DNA from: Candidatus Izemoplasma sp.
GTDB taxonomy: Bacteria > Bacillota_I > Bacilli_A > Izemoplasmatales > Izemoplasmataceae
DNA: 13,547 bases
Assembly (NCBI GenBank): GCA_007132145.1
Contig: SLPE01000060.1
Span: 1 to 13,547 of the forward strand
Reading direction: 5' to 3'
Positions 1 to 6,158 of this stretch are shown piece by piece. The notes under the pieces are model-generated. The model was given only the letters and a program-made list of their open reading frames with translations. It was not told where the DNA came from and searched no databases. Both the position numbers and the translations under genes were made by a program. The first letter of the stretch is position 1. Every line of letters starts with the position of its first letter.

Positions 1-537
1 AACCAGATCACGTACAATGAAGAACAGAAACAGTTGACGGCTACGGAAAGTTATGTCGGCACGAAATCTCCGCCGCCTTTCATGGCCGGTTTCGTCGAAA
101 TCGACCTCGACGTCGAAACGGGTGAAATCGACATCGTGAATTATGTCAGCGTCGTCGATTGCGGCACGCCGATCAACCCGCAACTCGCACGCGGCCAAGT
201 CGAAGGCGGCATCGTCCAAGGCATCGGCATGACGCTTTTCGAGGACGTGAAACGAACGAAGAAAGGCGCGCTTGCGACCCGCGATTTCCAAACGTACAAG
301 ATTCCCACCATCCGCGACATCTTGAAGTTGACGACGGAATTCGCCGACAGTTACGAGAATTCGGGGCCCTACGGCGCCAAAAGTGTCGGTGAAATCGGTA
401 TCGACACACCGCCTGCGGCGATCGCCAATGCCATCTACAATGCCGTCGGCGTCCGCTTGAAGTCCTTGCCCTTCACCCCGGAAAGAATCCTTTCCGCCAT
501 CAAAGACAACGAAAAGAACAAGGAGAGACAATCATGA
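1..537 (+). CDS. Xanthine dehydrogenase-family molybdopterin-binding subunit, C-terminal fragment (5' end outside window)
   Basis: The reading frame is already open at base 1, so this is the last 178 residues of a larger protein. The normal length of the subunit is about 700-780 residues, or more if fused to Fe-S and FAD domains. Clear family motifs are VDCGTPINPQLARGQVEGG, followed by GIVQGIGM, in the Moco-binding region. Near the end GPYGAKSVGEIGID contains the glutamate (codon 391-393) that aligns with the catalytic base of xanthine dehydrogenase, and the protein finishes with the usual LPFTPERIL. Such subunits hydroxylate or dehydroxylate purines or other N-heterocycles using molybdopterin cytosine dinucleotide or a related cofactor. 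A second, complete molybdopterin subunit follows at 6159, so the cluster probably encodes two hydroxylases with different substrates. The TGA stop overlaps the next ATG (ATGA). The family is certain; the substrate is unknown, and an XdhD-like role is only a guess from context. Confidence 0.93.
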   Translation, partial: NQITYNEEQKQLTATESYVGTKSPPPFMAGFVEIDLDVETGEIDIVNYVSVVDCGTPINPQLARGQVEGGIVQGIGMTLFEDVKRTKKGALATRDFQTYKIPTIRDILKLTTEFADSYENSGPYGAKSVGEIGIDTPPAAIANAIYNAVGVRLKSLPFTPERILSAIKDNEKNKERQS

Positions 538-1160
538 AAAGACCTTTGCACACCATCAATCTCATCGTATTCTACGGCGCCCTTTGGGGCGTGCTCGAAG
601 CCACCCTCGGCTACGCGTTGCAGTTCACGCCTCCCTTCTTCTCAGGGATGATCATGTTTCCGATCGCATCGGCATTGTTGATGGCGCTCTATCTACAGAC
701 TGGCTCCAGACGGGCGATGTTCGCGGCCGGGCTGCTCGCCGCCGCGATCAAGAGCGTCAATCTCCTGATGCCCTTGATGGCATGGCGCACCTTGACGCCC
801 ATGATTGCCATCGTCCTCGAATCGCTCATGCTCGCAAGTCTTGTGGCGCTCATCGTGAACAAACCGGTTCGCTCACAGATTACGGGTTTCGTCGTCGCGA
901 GTCTATCGTGGCGCGCGCTGTTTCTCGGTGTCATGGCCTTGCGTTACGCCATGAGCGGGTTCCTCTTCGCCGATTTGGCGAACATGCAAACCATCCTATC
1001 TTTCGTCGTCTATCAAGGGCTGGCCGGTGCCGGCATCGCTTTCCTCGCTTATCGGGTCGTCCATTGGGTGATGATGGATAAAGGTCTCCGACTCCGGCCT
1101 TTTCCGGCCGTATCCGCATCGTTGCTCGGCATCGCCGTCGTTTTGACGATTTTCCTTTGA
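534..1160 (+). CDS. Multi-pass membrane protein of unknown function
   Basis: This 208-residue protein is very hydrophobic, with about six or seven predicted membrane segments. By eye they lie near residues 8-30, 35-54, 61-81, 86-110, 116-138, 150-172 and 188-207. The first carries a buried polar motif, YGALWGVLEATLGYAL, in which W18 and E22 stand out. No signal peptide, nucleotide-binding or redox motif is visible. I do not recognise the family. Its size and topology resemble the S (substrate-binding) components of ECF transporters, but no diagnostic motif supports that. Start: ATG 534 overlaps the preceding TGA by 4 nt and has a good ribosome binding site (AAGGAGAG, 520-527). It lies between a hydroxylase subunit and the XdhC maturation protein. 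Plausible inferred roles are uptake of a purine or of a metal or chalcogen needed for the cofactor, or membrane attachment of the complex. Confidence 0.8.
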   Translation: MKRPLHTINLIVFYGALWGVLEATLGYALQFTPPFFSGMIMFPIASALLMALYLQTGSRRAMFAAGLLAAAIKSVNLLMPLMAWRTLTPMIAIVLESLMLASLVALIVNKPVRSQITGFVVASLSWRALFLGVMALRYAMSGFLFADLANMQTILSFVVYQGLAGAGIAFLAYRVVHWVMMDKGLRLRPFPAVSASLLGIAVVLTIFL

Positions 1161-1176
1161 GCAAGGACGGATAACG

Positions 1177-2016
1177 ATGGACAAAGACGTATTCCAAACA
1201 ATCGCCGATCATCGTCGACGCGGTCTTGACGGCGTCGTCGTGACCGTCGTCGCCAAAGAAGGAGAAGGCCCCGCGGAAGTCGGTAAGAAGATGGTCGTCT
1301 GCGAAACGGGTGAGCGCCTCGGCACAGTCGGTGGCGGTGCGCTCGAACTTGCCGCGATCCGCTATGCGGAGACTTTGCTCAGGGAAAGGCGACACGGGTT
1401 GCAACGCTACGCGCTCACGGACGGAAAAGTCGTCGAAGACGCCAAGAGCCTACCGATGGTCTGCGGTGGCGTCGTGACGCTTTTCTTCGAATTTTCCGGC
1501 GTCGCCAGGCATGTCTACCTCTTCGGAGCGGGACATGTGTCGCGCGCACTCGCGAACGTGCTGAAGACGATGAACTTCCATCTAACCGTCATCGACGAAA
1601 GACGCGCCGTCGTCGAAGCCTTTGCACCGGCGGACCGTCTCGTGCATCGCGGCTTCGCCGATTTCATCACCGACGAAGGCATTCGCAAAGACGCGTTCGT
1701 CGTCGTTTGCACACCGAATCACAAATCGGATTACCACGTCATCAATAAGATCATCGAGCTGAAACTCGAACCGGCCTATGTAGGCATGCTCTGTTCCCCG
1801 GAAAAACTCGCGGATTATCTTGAAAAGACCTATGCGAAGTTCGGAAATGACATCCCGCTCGGTTTTCTATACTCCCCCGTAGGCCTCGATCTCGGGGGTG
1901 GCAGTCCCGAAGAAATCGCGATTTCCATCACCTCGGAACTCTTGGCGTTGCATCACGGCAAGAAGGGGCATCGCCACATGAGGGAGAACATCGATGATCA
2001 CCATCGTTACTGGTAG
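1177..2016 (+). CDS. xdhC: XdhC/CoxI-family molybdenum hydroxylase maturation protein
   Basis: The 279-residue protein has the two-domain XdhC layout. The N-terminal XdhC/CoxI domain carries TVGGGALE (residues 50-57) and VCGGVVTLFFE (95-105). The C-terminal Rossmann-like domain starts with LFGAGHVS (115-122). Near the end is the typical stretch GLDLGGGSPEEIAISI (236-251). Members of this family bind the molybdenum cofactor, help install its terminal sulfido (or selenido) ligand, and deliver it to the hydroxylase; they are not part of the mature enzyme. The cysteine often found in the GGC(V/L)E motif is absent, with glycine-alanine in that place, while C96 is kept. The C-terminal 21 residues are rich in histidine. 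The ATG at 1177 follows AAGGA (1163-1167), 16 nt after the preceding gene. The last 23 nt overlap the next gene, which suggests translational coupling. Confidence 0.9.
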   Translation: MDKDVFQTIADHRRRGLDGVVVTVVAKEGEGPAEVGKKMVVCETGERLGTVGGGALELAAIRYAETLLRERRHGLQRYALTDGKVVEDAKSLPMVCGGVVTLFFEFSGVARHVYLFGAGHVSRALANVLKTMNFHLTVIDERRAVVEAFAPADRLVHRGFADFITDEGIRKDAFVVVCTPNHKSDYHVINKIIELKLEPAYVGMLCSPEKLADYLEKTYAKFGNDIPLGFLYSPVGLDLGGGSPEEIAISITSELLALHHGKKGHRHMRENIDDHHRYW

Positions 2017-2482
2017 GATAAACGACACGAAGACGACAAGACTGATCGAACTCCACGCAAAATGGGGCGGTGACGGCATCGCCGCGGTCAAGACGATGGC
2101 TGCCGACCGCGTGCGCGGTTATGACGCCGTGCGACTCTCAAGCGGCGAAAGACACCGTCTGGCCCTCCACAACGACAACCTTCCCGAAGATTTCAAGACG
2201 GCGTTCGCCATCGGCCCCTATCATTTCGACGAAGTCGGCGTCGCTTGGGTCGAAAAGACATTCGACAGCCTGCTCGCATCAGCCGTTTCCCCCTTGTATT
2301 TCGATGAAATCGGCCTTCTTGAAGTATGCGGCAAAGGCTTCTCGCCATTGATCGAACGCCTCCTTCGAAGCGGACGCGACCTCGTGCTCGTCGTCCGCGA
2401 CACGCTGATCGACGCTTTTGCCGGACATTATCGCGTGGATGCCTACGTCATCCACGGACGAGGCGGTGACGGCGATGGATGA
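1994..2482 (+). CDS. THEP1-like nucleoside-triphosphatase with altered P-loop
   Basis: A 162-residue P-loop NTPase resembling the THEP1/nucleoside-triphosphatase group. At the N-terminus ITIVTGRINDTKTTRL occupies the Walker A position, but the glycine before the lysine is replaced: GRINDTKT (residues 7-14) against the usual GxxxxGK[ST]. K13 and T14 remain. RGYDAVRLSSGER (41-53) matches the region where THEP1 proteins have a strand followed by an (S/T)GE turn. LYFDEIGLLE (101-110) is a good Walker B followed by the family's DEIG(x)xE signature. These enzymes hydrolyse NTPs, but their biological role is unclear. Its position directly after xdhC suggests a part in cofactor maturation or metal handling (inference). 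Start: ATG 1994 follows GGGAG (1982-1986) and lies inside the end of xdhC. The end overlaps the hydantoinase gene by 8 nt. Confidence 0.78.
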   Translation: MITIVTGRINDTKTTRLIELHAKWGGDGIAAVKTMAADRVRGYDAVRLSSGERHRLALHNDNLPEDFKTAFAIGPYHFDEVGVAWVEKTFDSLLASAVSPLYFDEIGLLEVCGKGFSPLIERLLRSGRDLVLVVRDTLIDAFAGHYRVDAYVIHGRGGDGDG

Positions 2483-3773
2483 TCTCGCCATCCTATCCGG
2501 ACGTGTTCGCAAAGACGGTCGTTGGACGGATACGAATCTCTATGTATCCGACGGCGTCATCTCGAAAATCACCGAAGAAACGCTTCCGGCACGACGGACA
2601 TTGGACGCACAAGGTTGTCACATCATCCCCGGAATCATCGACCCCCACGTTCATTTCGAACTCGATCTCGGCCGATTCAAGAGTGTCGACGATTTTGCCA
2701 GCGGGCCCCGCGCTGCCGCGTACGGAGGCGTGAGTGCATTCATCGATTTTCTCGATCCCGTTCGCGATGCGGACGCCTTGGTCGACGCATACGGTCGTCG
2801 CCTCAAGGCTGCGCGCAAAAGCGCGCTCGACTACACTTTCCACGCCACCATCTGCTCACCGCGCGGAAATCTCGAATCTTTCGTGAAGACGATGCTAGGA
2901 CTCGGCATGCGAACGCTGAAACTCTTCACCACCTACTCCGAGAGCGACCGGAGAACGGACGATGAGAGCATCGTGGAATTGCTCAAGCTTTCGGAACGCT
3001 ACGGTTTTCTCATCTTGGCGCACATCGAAAACGATGACGCCATCACGTTGGATGAAAGGCATAGCACTCGTGATCTGCCACTGAGTCGCCCGACGGAAGC
3101 GGAAACGTCCGAAGCCTTGAAACTCGCCGGCTTCGTCGAAGAAACAGGCGGACGGATGTACATGGTGCATCTCAGTAGCGGCGACACGCTCGAGGCCTTG
3201 AAAGCGCGCCATGCCGACTTGTTGCATCGACGATTCTTCATCGAGACCTGTCCGCAATACATGACGTTCACGAATGATGTTCTCGCCACTGCGGAGGGCC
3301 ACCTCTACACATGCGCTCCGCCTTTGCGCTCACGCGCCGAAAGGGACAAACTCGTTTCCATGCATCGCGACATCGACACCGTAGGAACCGATCATTGCGC
3401 TTTCATGCGTTCCGATAAGGAAGGGGCCCGTTTGAAAGACATTCCCCTCGGATTCGGCAGCATCGAACACGCCTTCGCACGCATGTTCGACTTGATGGGC
3501 GAGGACGCCATCGAAAAGATGACGTCGAAGGTCGCGGATATTCTCTTCCTTCCACAAAAAGGACGTATCGAACCCGGGAAAGACGCGGATTTGACGATAT
3601 ATCTCGAAGAAGAGGGTGTCATCACGGAAAACCACGCCGCATCGGATTATTCCGTCTATCACGGGATGAAGAGGAGCGTTCGCGTCCTTTCGACGATGTC
3701 ACGAGGGCGTTTCATCATCGACAACGGCACCTACCTCGCAAGCCGGGGCCGTTTGATAAAGGAGAGAACGTGA
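2475..3773 (+). CDS. hydA: Hydantoinase/dihydropyrimidinase-family amidohydrolase (HydA-like)
   Basis: This 432-residue cyclic amidohydrolase has all the binuclear-metal ligands of the D-hydantoinase/dihydropyrimidinase family. They are HVH at residues 58-60 (in IIDPHVHFE), the lysine expected to be carboxylated (K149 in TLKLFTTYS), H183 (LAHIEND), H232 (MVHLSSGD) and D306 (VGTDHCAF). The enzymes open cyclic amide rings such as hydantoins and dihydropyrimidines. In anaerobic purine clusters a homologue (HydA/HyuA) is the obvious candidate to open the pyrimidine ring of xanthine or a related ureido intermediate; that is inference here. The reading frame extends upstream to an ATG at 2418, but everything before 2475 lies inside the preceding gene and does not resemble the family. 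ATG 2475 begins at the normal N-terminal strand (MDDLAILSGRV), follows GAGG (2460-2463), and overlaps the upstream stop by 8 nt. Confidence 0.92.
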   Translation: MDDLAILSGRVRKDGRWTDTNLYVSDGVISKITEETLPARRTLDAQGCHIIPGIIDPHVHFELDLGRFKSVDDFASGPRAAAYGGVSAFIDFLDPVRDADALVDAYGRRLKAARKSALDYTFHATICSPRGNLESFVKTMLGLGMRTLKLFTTYSESDRRTDDESIVELLKLSERYGFLILAHIENDDAITLDERHSTRDLPLSRPTEAETSEALKLAGFVEETGGRMYMVHLSSGDTLEALKARHADLLHRRFFIETCPQYMTFTNDVLATAEGHLYTCAPPLRSRAERDKLVSMHRDIDTVGTDHCAFMRSDKEGARLKDIPLGFGSIEHAFARMFDLMGEDAIEKMTSKVADILFLPQKGRIEPGKDADLTIYLEEEGVITENHAASDYSVYHGMKRSVRVLSTMSRGRFIIDNGTYLASRGRLIKERT

Positions 3774-5080
3774 TGAAGAAAGCGATCATCAACACGACGA
3801 TCTACGATTTCGAAAAGGTCCTTCCGAACGCTTACGTCGTTTTCGATGAAAAGGTTGAAGCCGTCGGGGAGATGCGGTCGTTCACCAATGAAGGTTATAC
3901 GCTCATCGATGGTGAAGGCCATCTTACGATGCCGACGTTCGTCGTCGGTCACACCCATGTCTACTCGACATTCGCCAGAGGCTTGAACGTCGCGTTCAAT
4001 CCCCGCACGTTTCGCGACATCCTCGAGCAGCTTTGGTGGAGACTCGACCGACATCTCGACAATGAAACAAACTATCACAGCGGCATCGTCAGCGCAGTCG
4101 ATTTCGCCAAGAACGGCGTGACGACATTGATCGACCATCATGCGAGCGGTGTCGACATCGAAGGCAGCCTCTCCGCTTTGAAAAGCGCCATCTGCGATGA
4201 TGCGAAACTACGTGGCGCTTTCGCCTTCGAAACGAGCGACCGTTTCGATGTCGGTGAAGCCCTCGCGGAGAACGAACAGTTCATCGATGAACATGCTACA
4301 TCCTTTTGTCGCGGTCTCTTCGGCCTGCATGCCTCGTTGAGTTTATCAGAAGAGACGCTCAAAGCAGTCAAACAACGGCTCGGAAATGCGCCGATACACA
4401 TGCACGTCGCCGAAAGCGAAGAAGACCAGGAAGACTGTCAGAGACAGTACGGCGAACGTGTCGTCGAGCGGCTGGCGCGTCACGGGCTTCTCACACCGGG
4501 CAGTATCCTGACCCATGCGGTCCATGTCGACCGACATGAAATCGAATTGATGAAACGTCACGGCGTTGTCGTCGCCGTCTGCCCTAACTCGAACATGAAC
4601 AACGCCGTCGGTCTGCCGGACGTCAAACGTTTTCTCGACGAAGGTGTTCGCGTCATCTTGGGAAACGACGGCATCTCGACGTCGATCGCGAGCGAGTGTC
4701 TCGCGCTTCTTTATTCGATGCACCACCGCTATGCGTCGCCGACGGCTTTTACGCTCGATGACGTCAAGACGATTCTCGATGAGACGTTCCGCTATGCAGG
4801 AGAGACCTTCGGTGTGAAACTCGGTCGCATGTCCCCCGCTTACGAAGCGGACCTCCAACTCTTGCCCTATGTCGCGCCGACACCTTTCCATGCGGATACC
4901 GCATTCGGTCACCTGTTTTTCGGCGCTTTTCACAGTTTCAAGCCACGGCACGTCTTTTGCGGTGGCCGCCACATCGTCAAGGATTACGAGGTCGATGGCG
5001 CACTACGCGCCCGTTATGACAAAGCGCAATCGTTCGCCAGACGTCTTTGGGACAACATTCATGAGGAGGATGCCCTGTGA
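3773..5080 (+). CDS. ssnA: SsnA-like aminohydrolase (amidohydrolase superfamily)
   Basis: This 435-residue protein belongs to the SsnA/chlorohydrolase branch of the amidohydrolase superfamily, which includes guanine, cytosine and related deaminases. Mononuclear-metal ligands are visible: HTH at residues 60-62 (VVGHTHVYS), H211 with E214 (MHVAESEED), H248 (LTHAVHVD) and D299 (GNDGIS). H186 lies in GLHASLSLS. SsnA is a standard member of selenium-linked purine and xanthine dehydrogenase clusters, where it probably deaminates an amino-imidazole or amino-purine intermediate; the exact reaction cannot be read from the sequence. An unusual detail is MPTFVVGHTH, where most relatives have MPGFxNxHTH. 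Start choice: GTG 3770 and ATG 3773 are adjacent. ATG is preferred because AAAGGAG (3758-3764) sits 8 nt upstream and its A is shared with the TGA of hydA (TGATG). The 3' end overlaps the next gene as GTGA. Confidence 0.9.
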   Translation: MKKAIINTTIYDFEKVLPNAYVVFDEKVEAVGEMRSFTNEGYTLIDGEGHLTMPTFVVGHTHVYSTFARGLNVAFNPRTFRDILEQLWWRLDRHLDNETNYHSGIVSAVDFAKNGVTTLIDHHASGVDIEGSLSALKSAICDDAKLRGAFAFETSDRFDVGEALAENEQFIDEHATSFCRGLFGLHASLSLSEETLKAVKQRLGNAPIHMHVAESEEDQEDCQRQYGERVVERLARHGLLTPGSILTHAVHVDRHEIELMKRHGVVVAVCPNSNMNNAVGLPDVKRFLDEGVRVILGNDGISTSIASECLALLYSMHHRYASPTAFTLDDVKTILDETFRYAGETFGVKLGRMSPAYEADLQLLPYVAPTPFHADTAFGHLFFGAFHSFKPRHVFCGGRHIVKDYEVDGALRARYDKAQSFARRLWDNIHEEDAL

Positions 5081-6156
5081 AACTCGAAACCCGTTTCGAC
5101 GGATTGACACTCGACAACCCTTTGATGCCCGCGGCGGGCCCCATTGTAGGCGACGCCAGGAAAATGCGTTTCCTTGAGGACGCCGGCTGTGGCGCCATCG
5201 TATCGAAAACGCTCTCGGTCGCTGAACCGCGCATCCCGAAACCTTGCATCTACGGCGACAAGGACTATGTGATGAACAGTGAACTCTGGAGTGAGCATTC
5301 CTACCGTAAGTGGGTAGACGAGTTCTTTCCCGAGTTCGTAGAAAACAAGGAAAAACCGCTCATCATCAGCGTCGGATATTCAAAAGCGGACATGGAGACG
5401 TTGATTCCCCTTCTCGATCCTTTTGCCGACGCTTTCGAAGTGTCGACGCATTATGTCGGCACCGACCTCCGCATCATCGGCGAAACCGTGAAAACGATTC
5501 GCACTCTTACCAACAAGCCGTTCTACATGAAAATCAGTCCTCACCTTCCCGACCCGGAAGGTTTCGCCAAAACGATATCCGGAAACGGCGCGAACGGAAT
5601 CGTCGCCGTCAACTCCTTGGGACCGACCATGAAAATCGACATCGCCACAAGAAGCATCCTCTACGGCAATGAAGACGGCTTCGTCTGGACGAGCGGTCCC
5701 GCCATCAAGAATCTTGCGCTCGCCACCGTCTACAAGATCAGGCGCGCCGCGCCCGACTTGACGATCATCGGCGTCGGCGGCATCGAGAGCGCCGAAGACG
5801 TCATCGCTTTCCTCCTAGCCGGTGCGAACGCCGTGCAGATGCTTTCCGCGGCGCTGCTCAAGGGAAAGCAGCTTTACAAGAAAATCATAGACGATTTGCC
5901 GGGCGCGCTTCGAAAACACGGTTTCGAAAGTGTCGAGGACGTCATTCGAACGACCCTTTCCAACGATGTAGACTACGATGCGCCCGTCTGCAGACTGATT
6001 CCCGACCAATGCATCGAGTGCATGTTGTGTGTGAAGATTTGTCCTTACTTCGCCGTGTCCTACGACAAGCAGATCACGTTCGACGCGGATTCGTGTTTCC
6101 GTTGCGGACTATGTGTCAGCAAATGTCCGACCCAAGCCATAACGATGGAGGAATGA
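5077..6156 (+). CDS. Dihydroorotate dehydrogenase-like (PreA-like) FMN protein with 2x[4Fe-4S] ferredoxin tail
   Basis: The 359-residue protein has an FMN-binding TIM barrel (about 1-300) followed by a two-cluster ferredoxin domain. FMN-site elements are AAGP (19-22), K44 (SKTLS), K152 (YMKISP), N179 (AVNSLGP), SGPAIKNLAL (206-215) and GVGGI (232-236). The clusters are C312-C315-C318-C322P and C340-C343-C346-C350P. This order matches PreA, the dihydropyrimidine dehydrogenase subunit, which reduces pyrimidines. However, where PreA/DHOD proteins have the substrate Asn and catalytic Cys or Ser (N-x-S-C-P), this one has FEVSTHYVG (120-128). It is thus probably a related reductase or dehydrogenase for another N-heterocycle, or an electron-transfer partner of the hydroxylase. 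No NAD(P)H-binding partner (PreT-like) is in the window. Start is GTG 5077, overlapping the previous TGA, with a strong GAGGAGG at 5063-5069. Confidence 0.87.
   Translation: MKLETRFDGLTLDNPLMPAAGPIVGDARKMRFLEDAGCGAIVSKTLSVAEPRIPKPCIYGDKDYVMNSELWSEHSYRKWVDEFFPEFVENKEKPLIISVGYSKADMETLIPLLDPFADAFEVSTHYVGTDLRIIGETVKTIRTLTNKPFYMKISPHLPDPEGFAKTISGNGANGIVAVNSLGPTMKIDIATRSILYGNEDGFVWTSGPAIKNLALATVYKIRRAAPDLTIIGVGGIESAEDVIAFLLAGANAVQMLSAALLKGKQLYKKIIDDLPGALRKHGFESVEDVIRTTLSNDVDYDAPVCRLIPDQCIECMLCVKICPYFAVSYDKQITFDADSCFRCGLCVSKCPTQAITMEE
6147..6151 (+). promoter_or_regulatory. Ribosome binding site that fixes the start of the molybdopterin subunit at 6159
   Basis: GGAGG lies inside the last codons of the preceding ferredoxin-tailed gene. 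It is 7 nt from ATG 6159 but only 1 nt from the in-frame ATG 6153, so 6159 is the likely start. The much earlier in-frame ATG at 6009 lies within the cysteine-rich tail of the upstream gene and would add about 50 unrelated residues. Confidence 0.75.
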
Positions 6157-6158
6157 CC

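Noticed and set aside
1153..1176. Possible promoter or terminator in the small gaps (1161-1176, 9549-9566, 11280-11294)
   Set aside because: The gaps are 15-18 nt long and two contain a ribosome binding site. No -35/-10 pair and no hairpin followed by a T-run can fit.
2418..2474. Upstream in-frame ATG that would lengthen the hydantoinase by 19 residues
   Set aside because: The stretch lies fully inside the preceding NTPase gene, has no family-like sequence and no good ribosome binding site. ATG 2475 gives the normal hydantoinase N-terminus.
6001..6156. Cysteine-rich tail as a separate small ferredoxin gene
   Set aside because: The CxxCxxCxxxCP motifs are in frame with the flavoprotein barrel without a stop or a good internal start, and the fused order is the normal PreA layout.
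6009..6158. In-frame ATG at 6009 that would add 50 residues to the molybdopterin subunit
   Set aside because: It overlaps the cysteine-rich ferredoxin tail of the upstream gene. GGAGG at 6147-6151 points to ATG 6159, which starts the usual subunit N-terminus.
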